Shown here piece after piece: positions 57,558 to 64,000 of a stretch of 64,000 nucleotides of DNA. Source of the stretch: Liquorilactobacillus aquaticus DSM 21051 (GTDB lineage Bacteria > Bacillota > Bacilli > Lactobacillales > Lactobacillaceae); assembly GCF_001436755.1 (NCBI RefSeq), contig NZ_AYZD01000011.1, forward strand, positions 232,861 through 296,860, written 5' to 3'. A model generated the notes under the pieces. That model was not told where the DNA came from. It saw nothing but the letters and a program-made list of their open reading frames with translations, and made no database searches. The number at the start of each line of letters is the position of its first letter. Positions within the stretch are counted from its first letter, which is position 1. The position numbers were made by a program, and so were the translations under genes.

Positions 57558-57587
57558 TCATTCACATGTTATTTTTTATCATTCACA
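57558..57587 (+). promoter_or_regulatory. Direct repeats, probable LytT binding sites
   Basis: TCATTCACA occurs at 57558-57566 and 57579-57587, a 21-base period or two helical turns, as LytTR dimers bind. They lie about 90 bases before the lrgA start. Confidence 0.65.
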
Positions 57588-57677
57588 GGCTATTTTTTGC
57601 ATTTAGGCATAAAAACGGCCTTTTTATACGTGCTTTATTTATGATAGGAGTATAAAAACACGGAAGGATGATGAATT

Positions 57678-58160
57678 ATGTCACAGAAAAATAAAAACGC
57701 TAACATTAAGAAAAAGACACAACCGGCTCCCCTTCTCGCGCAAATGGGAATTTATGCAAGTATCCTTTTCATTTCTAATATTATTTCTAGTTTAGCTCCA
57801 GCTTCATTCCCTGTCCCAGCACCTGTAGTCGGGATGATTCTGCTTTATTCCTTGCTTTCTCTGCACATCATCAAAGTTGAATGGGTTGATTCGTTCGGTG
57901 CGATTTTGATCAGCCTGATTGGTTTTCTTTTTGTTCCCTCTGGCATTTCACTAGCAGCTAATCTCGGCATAATGAAAGCTGAGGGTCTTCAAATAGTTAC
58001 AGTAATTATAATCTCAACTATTATCTTATTGCTTGTAACAGCGTATACCGCACGTTTCTTCATTTGGTTGAAGAAAAAACATCCCGCACAAACAAAGAAT
58101 GCTACAACCGCAAAAAACGTTTCAGTCCATGCGCTCTCGCGTGCGAAAGGAGAGAATTAA
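57678..58160 (+). CDS. lrgA: LrgA/CidA-family membrane protein
   Basis: A 160-residue protein with four membrane segments between residues about 24 and 130 and charged ends. PAPVVGMILLY near 48 and FLFVPSGISL near 85 are family motifs. In Bacillus the pair works as a pyruvate transporter (PftAB); in staphylococci it was described as antiholin-like. It is translationally linked to lrgB. Confidence 0.92.
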   Translation: MSQKNKNANIKKKTQPAPLLAQMGIYASILFISNIISSLAPASFPVPAPVVGMILLYSLLSLHIIKVEWVDSFGAILISLIGFLFVPSGISLAANLGIMKAEGLQIVTVIIISTIILLLVTAYTARFFIWLKKKHPAQTKNATTAKNVSVHALSRAKGEN

Positions 58161-58162
58161 TC

Positions 58163-58885
58163 ATGCAAATACTTACAACTCCGTTCTTCGGGATCTTTCT
58201 TTCTCTGATTGTGTACTTGATAGGACAATGGCTCTTCAAAAAAACGCACGGCTTATTCTTCTTCCAACCTTTATTCGTTGCAATGATCCTAGGCATAACT
58301 CTTTTAGTTATTCTAGCTAAGTTTCTAGGTCAAGATGTTGCGAATCTTTATAACACAGCGTATCGTCCTGGTGGGGACATCATTTTCTGGTTTCTGAACC
58401 CCGCAACGATCGCCTTCGCTGTCCCATTATACAAACGCAACGACATTGTGAAAAAGTACTGGTCAGAAATTCTTTCAGGATTGCTCTTTGGAACAGTCAT
58501 TTCGCTCTTTGCTATTGTAGGAGTTTCAAAATTAATTGGTTTAAATCATGTTGGAACCGCTTCAATGCTTCCTCAGGCAGCTACAACCGCAATAGCCCTT
58601 CCTATCTCTAAAGCGATTGGTGGAAATGCCTCAATCACTGCCATGGCATGTATCTTGAATGCTGTTATTATTTATGCGCTAGGCGGTTGGCTCGTTCAAA
58701 AGTTCCACTTGAATAACGATCCTATCGGAGAAGGACTCGGATTAGGTACTGCTGGTCACACAGTCGGTTCTGCTTTTGCGTTGAAACTAGGTTCCGTTCA
58801 AGGTTCAATGGCCGCTATTGCCGTTGTTATTATTGGAGCTGTTGTTGATCTAGTAGTTCCTATCTTCTCACATTTAGTACTCTGA
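58163..58885 (+). CDS. lrgB: LrgB/CidB-family membrane protein
   Basis: A 240-residue partner protein with about eight membrane segments and the conserved GGWLVQKFH and GLGTAGHTVGSAFAL (residues about 190-210). The start at ATG 58163, two bases after the lrgA stop, follows AAAGGAGAG; an ORF from 58064 overlaps lrgA and is not real. Likely half of a pyruvate facilitator induced by LytST. Confidence 0.93.
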   Translation: MQILTTPFFGIFLSLIVYLIGQWLFKKTHGLFFFQPLFVAMILGITLLVILAKFLGQDVANLYNTAYRPGGDIIFWFLNPATIAFAVPLYKRNDIVKKYWSEILSGLLFGTVISLFAIVGVSKLIGLNHVGTASMLPQAATTAIALPISKAIGGNASITAMACILNAVIIYALGGWLVQKFHLNNDPIGEGLGLGTAGHTVGSAFALKLGSVQGSMAAIAVVIIGAVVDLVVPIFSHLVL

Positions 58886-59106
58886 TTTTACATTCTGTTC
58901 GATAATTTAGAGCTCTTTTAATCAACTTTGCTTTTCCTCAAAATAAGCTGAGACCAGCTGCTGAAATAGTTGCGAAATTGTACTCATACTAAACTCAGTA
59001 AGCATAAAGTTAGTATGCTTAGGTACAAGGTTTTAGTTAATACGGTTTGCAGGTCAATCATTTCTAAATTACAGTAAGATCATTACTTATCACATATCTA
59101 ACAAAG
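58886..59106. other. Intergenic region at the edge of the accessory segment
   Basis: About 220 bases without a gene or a clear terminator for lrgAB. It leads into the IS remnant. Confidence 0.5.
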
Positions 59107-59254
59107 AGGCTGTGACATAACTAGCCTCTGTATAAGCAAATAGGACGAGAAACCGAATTTTGGTTTCTCGTCCTATTTGCTTAAGTCTTTGATTTTTTAA
59201 GCTGGCCCCTAACGTGACCAGTTTCATGATATTTAATGCCATGACGACGATGCC
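59107..59254 (-). mobile_element. Remnant of an IS1182-like element, transposase C-terminus
   Basis: The outer end AGGCTGTGACATAA (59107-59120) is repeated exactly at the left end of the element at 63772. On the minus strand the sequence reads [17 protein letters not shown] and further, like the C-terminus of lactobacillus transposases. A one-base shift near 59160 would let the frame end at TAG 59121-59123, just inside the terminal repeat. All upstream transposase sequence is missing; at about 59254 it joins the MFS gene. Confidence 0.6.
59133..59183. repeat. 22-base perfect inverted repeat inside the IS remnant
   Basis: TAAGCAAATAGGACGAGAAACC pairs exactly with its complement across a seven-base spacer. 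It probably blocks readthrough into the element or ends the transposase mRNA. Confidence 0.8.
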
Positions 59255-60640
59255 GGGGGGCCACCGATTGGTGGTGTGATTATTGAATATGCTTCTTGGC
59301 GCTGGGTATTTGGCATTAATGTCCCCTTAACCATTGTAGCCTTTCTAATTATAGCTATTGGAGTAAGGGAATCATATGACGAATCCTTGGCAGGGAGAAT
59401 TGATTTACCAGGAACGATTCTTTTAACACTAGGATTGGGCGGTTTAACCTTTGGCCTACTAGAAGGCCGCCAATATGGTTGGCAATCGGGTATCATCTTA
59501 GGAACACTCATTGGCGGCGTATTAGCTATTGGATTATTCATCTTTATCGAAAGTAAAGTCAAACACCCACTACTTGAATTAGATTTGTTCCGTGAAAAAA
59601 CCCTAACTGCTTCTAGTTTAGTTTACTTTTTAACCGGCTTTGCATTAGTTAGCCCCACCCTGATTTTAAATTACTTTTTACAAGACGTTCTGAACGATAC
59701 AGCATTACATGCAGCCCTAATTATTATTCCAGTTTCCTTAACAATCATGGTAGCGATGCCTTTGGGAACTAAGTTATTTGATCAAGTTGGCGCAGTTCCG
59801 GTTACTTTGATTGGCCTATTAGTCATGGCAGCTAGTTTACTACTCTTGTCGTTTATCACCACCACAACGCCTAAAGCTGTTATCATTACTTTTCTGGTGA
59901 TTAACGGTGTTGGTTTTGGGTTCTCTTCAGTTTCGTTAGTGGCCTCGGTTAAGCATTTGCCAAAAAATAAAAGTGGGATTGGTTCGGGAATTGTTAACGC
60001 AGCGCGTCAAATTGGCACCTGTTTAGGAATTGCAATTCTAGTAACGGTCCTTGATAATAATGTCAATGCAGCTAAGCAGCATACTCATCAAGATGCCATT
60101 CAAATTGTTGATCGACAGCAATTATCACCAAAAGTAAATAAAGTGGCTCATCAACAATTGAATAGCCTATTTTCCACTACTGGATCAGCCAAATTAACAA
60201 CTAAAAACAAACAGACGAACCTAAGACGTGCCCTTAAACAAGCGGCCAAATCTCAAGTTGATTTACCACAGCCCCAAAAGGGAACCGATCTTCACCAGGT
60301 CTACCAAGCCCAGAAGGAGTTAGCAATAGCTACTGATAACTTAAAAGCGGGTAACCAGCAACTAACACTTACCTTAACCAGGTTAGAAAATCAAAATACC
60401 GCTATATCTAAACTATCAGTAGCTTCTCAAAAAATTAATTTGGGTAATCAGCAAATAAGCCAGGGCCAGAAAAAATTGTTAGTAGGTCTCAAACAATTGG
60501 CACAAAAAGAAGCTTTAACGACAGCTTTGAGAAAAATTAAGCATACTAAAAATCGACAAATCAGTCAGGCCTTCAGTCATACCTACTTAGTAGGAGCGGT
60601 GATTGCTTTGTTGACAGATCGTAAGCCATTAAAAAGTTGA
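59255..60640 (+). pseudogene. MFS (DHA2) efflux pump lacking its N-terminus
   Basis: The frame opens in mid-protein with [18 protein letters not shown], motif C of 14-helix drug exporters, so about the first 130-140 residues are gone. A GTG at 59276 could be used but gives no functional pump. The remainder has about eight membrane segments and then, from about residue 265 to 430 of the visible frame, a Gln/Leu-rich coiled-coil loop before a last short hydrophobic segment. The break coincides with the transposase remnant, so the element deleted or replaced the 5' part. Confidence 0.85.
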
Positions 60641-60690
60641 ACTGTGGGCTTGTTCGTAACTTAATTCGATACGGATTACAAGCTAAATCT

Positions 60691-60722
60691 AAAAAGGTAC
60701 CTCGAATATGAGGTGCCTTTTT
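60691..60722 (+). terminator. Intrinsic terminator after the MFS remnant
   Basis: AAAAAGGTACCTC pairs with GAGGTGCCTTTTT around six bases, with one weak pair. Confidence 0.85.
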
Positions 60723-60772
60723 AGGTAGTTTCTTAGATGTTATTTGTTTTATCAGTATCATTTGTATATTTT

Positions 60773-60800
60773 CGGTATCAAATAATGTAAAATGATACCG
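60773..60800 (+). promoter_or_regulatory. Palindrome upstream of fic
   Basis: CGGTATCA and TGATACCG are separated by 12 bases, directly before the fic ribosome site. A further GTATCA lies at 60755-60760. It may be an operator bound by the winged-helix end of the Fic protein or another regulator. Confidence 0.6.
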
Positions 60801-60811
60801 AAGGGAGTGAG

Positions 60812-61867
60812 ATGATCCTGAAAAAATTTGATTATAAAACTTTAAATAATTTAGAAATAACTGCTTCAATGAATGACAAGCTGAACCAAATTTATGAACT
60901 TAAAGGGCGTTTATCAGCCACATCAATCGTCTACAAAGAAGCCTTAGATCACTTGGTTAATGTTGCTAAAGTCCAGAGTACTGATGCTTCTAATCGTATT
61001 GAAGGAATTTATACCAGTAACACTCGGTTAAAACAATTGGTTCATCAAAAAACTAGCCCGCGTAATCGCAGTGAGGCAGAAATTGCAGGTTATCGGGACG
61101 TATTGGCTTTAATTCATGAACAATATGCATATATTCCGATTAACAACAGTTCAATTTTAACGTTGCATAAACGTTTGTTTAGCTATACCAACAGCACCTG
61201 GGGTGGCCAATTCAAAGATTCTGATAATCAAATCATTACCGAATATGCGGACGGTAGGCAGGAAGTCCGTTTCCAACCACCTGCAGCGTATTTAACTCCG
61301 AAATTGGTTCAGGAACTTTGTATCAATTATAATTTAGCAGTTGATCAGCAAACTTTTTCACCACTAATTTTATTGGGCGCCTTTATCTTTGATTTTGTTT
61401 CGATTCACCCGTTTCGTGATGGTAACGGCCGTATGTCGAGATTGTTAATGCTGTTAACAATGTATCAAGCACAACTCAACGTTGGAAAGTACATCAGTCT
61501 GGAAAATTTAATTGAGAAAACCAAGCAGTCCTATTATGAAGTTCTCAAGCAGAGTTCTTTAAATTGGCAAAATAACCAGAATGACTATGCGCCCTTTTTA
61601 GATTATTTTTTGGGTGTTATCTTGCAAGCATATCGCAATCTTAATGATCGGCTCAATCTGGTACAAGATAAACCAGTGTCTGCAACGGACTTAATTCTTA
61701 CAACATTAACGCAAGAATTAAAACCCTTGTCTAGAAGTGAGCTCACGGCCCTGATCCCGCAATACAGTGATATAACAATTAAACGAGCTCTCAGTGAATT
61801 GAAGAAACGTCAGCGGATAAAACTTATTGGCAAGGGAAGATCGTCAAAATATATTTTGAAAAATTAA
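60812..61867 (+). CDS. Fic-family protein, class II autoinhibited
   Basis: A 351-residue protein. The core motif HPFRDGNGRMSR near residue 200 is complete, so AMP transfer to a target hydroxyl is expected. The inhibitory helix S-N-R-I-E-G near residue 61 precedes the core, which defines class II. The C-terminal 70 residues look like a winged helix that may bind DNA. ATG 60812 follows GGGAG. No separate antitoxin gene is present. Targets unknown. Confidence 0.92.
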   Translation: MILKKFDYKTLNNLEITASMNDKLNQIYELKGRLSATSIVYKEALDHLVNVAKVQSTDASNRIEGIYTSNTRLKQLVHQKTSPRNRSEAEIAGYRDVLALIHEQYAYIPINNSSILTLHKRLFSYTNSTWGGQFKDSDNQIITEYADGRQEVRFQPPAAYLTPKLVQELCINYNLAVDQQTFSPLILLGAFIFDFVSIHPFRDGNGRMSRLLMLLTMYQAQLNVGKYISLENLIEKTKQSYYEVLKQSSLNWQNNQNDYAPFLDYFLGVILQAYRNLNDRLNLVQDKPVSATDLILTTLTQELKPLSRSELTALIPQYSDITIKRALSELKKRQRIKLIGKGRSSKYILKN

Positions 61868-62081
61868 GATGTTTAACGCTAATTAGTTCTTTATATTATA
61901 AGTGAAGAGAACAATTTCTCTGTTTTCAATTATAGAAAGAAATCTTTTGGTGATTCAGAATGTAGTATCACGATGATTAGTTATAGGAAATGGATTTGAT
62001 TTGAAATCTAAGTTTGAAGATTACAATAGCGACAAAAATGATATGCTTTAAAGAATAAATACATTGATATAGGAGATTTTA
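61868..62081. other. Short AT-rich gap
   Basis: About 210 bases in which I see no gene or clear regulatory site. Confidence 0.5.
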
Positions 62082-62786
62082 ATGAAAAGTATTTGGGAGA
62101 TGGACGCACCAATAGGTTTGGCTTTTTTCTTTGGGCCAGCTTTAATTGTTGGAATTATGATGTTAATAAGTGGTTTTAACACCGTTTCAGCCATTATGGT
62201 CTTAGTGTTAGTTTTGTGTGGGCTTAAATACATGCATACTTCAATAATTGGTAAGTATAGAATAATGAAATCTATTATTAACAGTATTCATTTAAAAAAA
62301 GACAGTAAGATATTAGACGCTGGCTGTGGTCACGGGGCCTTTATGTTGCAATTTAATAGACAAGCGGCAAAAATAAGCGAAATAATAGGAATTGATATCT
62401 GGAGTAATAAGGATCAGGGAAGCAATTCAATTGCAGCTACTCAAAAAATAATGGACAGTAGTAATTTGGCTGACAAGGTAAAGTTGAAAACTGCTAATAT
62501 CTTAGACATGCCATTCAACGATAATGAATTTGATCTGATTGTATCTAGTTTAGTACTGCATAATATTAAGCCATTTGAGAAACGGAAAGCAGCGCTTGTA
62601 AACATAGCAAGGGTTCAAAAACAAAAAGGTCAGTTAGTAATCATGGATATAGGCTACGAAACTAGTAAATATGTGCGTATTCTTAAAGACTTGGAATATC
62701 AAAACGTTAATATTGTAAATGCTGGCTATAACGGTTGGTGGGGTACCCCGATGGTTCCAACTTTTGTAATAACAGCGACCAAATAA
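62082..62786 (+). CDS. Membrane-anchored class I methyltransferase
   Basis: A 234-residue protein. Two hydrophobic helices (about 10-30 and 35-52) precede a SAM-binding domain, with ILDAGCGHGAFML near residue 78, GIDIWS near 103, ANILDMPF near 145 and FDLIVSSLVLHNI near 157. It methylates an unknown lipid or small molecule at the membrane. The genes on either side are mobile-type, suggesting acquisition. Confidence 0.85.
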   Translation: MKSIWEMDAPIGLAFFFGPALIVGIMMLISGFNTVSAIMVLVLVLCGLKYMHTSIIGKYRIMKSIINSIHLKKDSKILDAGCGHGAFMLQFNRQAAKISEIIGIDIWSNKDQGSNSIAATQKIMDSSNLADKVKLKTANILDMPFNDNEFDLIVSSLVLHNIKPFEKRKAALVNIARVQKQKGQLVIMDIGYETSKYVRILKDLEYQNVNIVNAGYNGWWGTPMVPTFVITATK

Positions 62787-62794
62787 AAAAACTA

Positions 62795-63382
62795 CTAACC
62801 AAAATCGATTTGGTCCAGCATGGTTTCTTGACTAGCTTGATCCAATCCTAAATAAGTTAACGTCATAGCTTCGCTAGAATGATTCAATAAGTGCATAACT
62901 AAGCCAATATTATAATTAGATTGCGTATAGACGCGATAAGCGCCCGTTTTGCGCATCGTGTGAGTACCTAGATAATTGATTCCTAACAGATCACCGACTT
63001 TGCTCATGACTTTGTAGAATTGTTTTTCCGTAATATGTCGGTCGGGGTGCTGAATAGAGGGAAACAACCAGTCAGAAACCAAATGCTTTTCTTGTATCCA
63101 AGCTCGATAGGCTAATAAATCAGTTTGAACTGGTTTTAAGTAAAGTAGATTGGCTTTTCCGGTTTTTTGGTCGTGGATAAATGCATTCTGACGTACGGTA
63201 CCATTTTCGTTGAAGACATCGGCCCAACGAAGCTTCATAACATCGCTCACCCTTAACAAAGTGGCCTTGCCCACTTGGAAAATTGTGTAGTTACGTCGCC
63301 CAGCTTTAAAATTATTGAGTAAAGTATCTTGAACTTCTTTAAGAACATTAGAATCTTTGATGGGTAGGACAATTTGCTGCAT
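62795..63382 (-). CDS. Small tyrosine recombinase
   Basis: A 195-residue integrase made of the catalytic domain only. Catalytic residues visible are Arg in LLRVSDVMKLRW near 43, Lys in HDQKTGK near 73, His-x-x-Arg in THTMRKTGA near 140, His in LLNHSSEAMT near 165 and Tyr in LTYLG near 178. Such short recombinases occur on lactobacillus plasmids and islands, where they resolve multimers or mobilise genes. It converges on the methyltransferase gene. Confidence 0.88.
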   Translation of the reverse strand: MQQIVLPIKDSNVLKEVQDTLLNNFKAGRRNYTIFQVGKATLLRVSDVMKLRWADVFNENGTVRQNAFIHDQKTGKANLLYLKPVQTDLLAYRAWIQEKHLVSDWLFPSIQHPDRHITEKQFYKVMSKVGDLLGINYLGTHTMRKTGAYRVYTQSNYNIGLVMHLLNHSSEAMTLTYLGLDQASQETMLDQIDFG

Positions 63383-63495
63383 GTTAAATCACCTCATATT
63401 ATTTTAGGTTTGTTTTTACAAGATAGCACTATAATTACAGCGTATACTCCGGTATAGTGATTACTAAGCTGTTTTATTATGAGGGGAGTACAGTG

Positions 63496-63732
63496 ATGTT
63501 AAAAGTAAAAACAATTTTTTATCCATTAATCATTGCCGTTGTGTTTTCGGTCATAAGTCTGGGAATCTATTTAAGCCAAGGAGCCTCAATTCGTGCCTGG
63601 GTTATCGTAACTAATAATGTTAATGAATCTGGGATTAGTCTGGGATCTTCGTTGTTATTCTTGTCTTTAGTCGGCAGCATAATTGCTTGGATTAACTTTG
63701 TAACGATTTATTTGAAACACAGAAAAGTCTGA
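63496..63732 (+). CDS. Small membrane protein, unknown
   Basis: A 78-residue protein with two hydrophobic segments (about 7-25 and 48-70) and a basic C-terminus. The start at ATG 63496 follows GAGGGGAG; an upstream GTG at 63457 lacks a site. It is divergent from the recombinase gene. Family not recognised. Confidence 0.65.
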   Translation: MLKVKTIFYPLIIAVVFSVISLGIYLSQGASIRAWVIVTNNVNESGISLGSSLLFLSLVGSIIAWINFVTIYLKHRKV

Positions 63733-63770
63733 TTTTGTGGGTAATTTGCCTTAAATAACATTAAAATAAG

Positions 63771-64000
63771 AAGGCTGTGACATAAGTCTCTATAACAAAG
63801 GCCGGTCTTTGTTATAATAGAAAATAAAAAAGAGTATCGGTTGCAGCCGATACTCTGCGAAATTATCCCCGAAAGGACATTCCTAGTATGCAAGATTATT
63901 ATAACATAAATCAAACTACCTTGAGTATCGCTTTAGATTACCTACCAGAAGAAAACCATCCAGCTCGTTACATCAATCAGTTGGTTGAAAGCTTAAAAAT
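63771..64000 (+). mobile_element. Left end of an IS1182-like element, cut by the window edge
   Basis: Starts at about AGGCTGTGACATAA (63772-63785), the same end as in the remnant at 59107. Inside are the inverted repeat TATAACAAAG/CTTTGTTATA (63791-63816), a TATAAT (63813-63818) overlapping it, and a 10-pair hairpin AGAGTATCGG/CCGATACTCT (63831-63856), which may limit translation from outside transcripts. Confidence 0.8.
63888..64000 (+). CDS. IS1182-like transposase, N-terminal part
   Basis: ATG 63888 follows GAAAGGAC and the frame stays open to the window end, 37 codons. The visible residues include QTTLSIALDYLPEENHPARY and INQLVESLK, typical of the N-terminus of this transposase family. 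Whether the rest is intact cannot be seen. Confidence 0.8.
   Translation, partial: MQDYYNINQTTLSIALDYLPEENHPARYINQLVESLK

Noticed and set aside
59233..59562. Minus-strand ORF over the IS/MFS junction
   Set aside because: It crosses the junction antisense to the MFS frame with no start signal; a chance frame.
62795..63382. Evidence for a prophage
   Set aside because: Only a short recombinase is present; no phage repressor, replication or structural genes.
59107..63785. Composite transposon
   Set aside because: The two IS pieces have the same outer end in the same direction but opposite transposase orientation, and one is a fragment, so it is not a functional composite.

Overview
This is a low-GC Gram-positive chromosome segment, most probably from the Lactobacillaceae. 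The grounds are strong AGGAGG-type ribosome binding sites, a pdh operon with lipoate scavenging ligases, an L-2-hydroxyisocaproate dehydrogenase, LytST/LrgAB, QueH, and lactobacillus-type IS and efflux genes. Unusually for that family it carries aconitase, citrate synthase and isocitrate dehydrogenase plus both glutamate synthase subunits, and two late menaquinone genes. A genus such as Liquorilactobacillus is only a guess. No rRNA, tRNA, CRISPR array or prophage was seen.

Layout. 1-7228 (minus strand): one long sulfur-related unit, read from a consensus promoter through a 45-codon Cys/Met-rich leader peptide and an intrinsic terminator into a P5C-reductase-like protein, a VOC protein, a polar amino acid ABC importer, a UroD-superfamily protein and an M20 amidohydrolase. 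7246-9219: a PLP Cys/Met-metabolism enzyme and QueH. 9336-17508: pdhABCD followed by two paralogous lipoate ligases with an SGNH hydrolase between them. 17871-23085: a GT2 glycosyltransferase, a small membrane protein, mnmG-mnmE and a possible structured RNA. 23232-26700 (plus strand): a BCAA-rich leader peptide with two tandem terminators ahead of ilvE, an EIIC-like membrane protein and L-HicDH. 26856-32768: gltD-gltB. 33162-36763: PepSY lipoprotein, S66 peptidase, Ogt and a bacterial eRF1-like protein. 36986-43343: BMP-type nucleoside importer, divergent nucleoside hydrolase and a CzrA-like repressor. 43529-54738: menE-menB with a divergent hotdog thioesterase, TetR, a CPBP protease, acnA-citrate synthase-icd, VOC and MerR. 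55085-58885: lytST-lrgAB. 59107-64000: an accessory region bounded by pieces of IS1182-like elements, with a decapitated MFS pump, a Fic protein, a membrane methyltransferase, a small tyrosine recombinase and the start of a transposase.

How the genes work together. Pyruvate uptake (LrgAB), pyruvate dehydrogenase with lipoylation enzymes, the acnA-citrate synthase-icd segment and GltBD form a route from pyruvate to 2-oxoglutarate and glutamate. Two amino acid starvation circuits stand out. One is a Cys-rich leader controlling an importer whose four proteins contain no cysteine. The other is a Leu/Val/Ile leader controlling genes that could turn 2-hydroxy or 2-keto acids into branched-chain amino acids. 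Both look like ribosome-mediated attenuators. The cysteine one, with its odd gene content, is my best candidate for an undescribed system.
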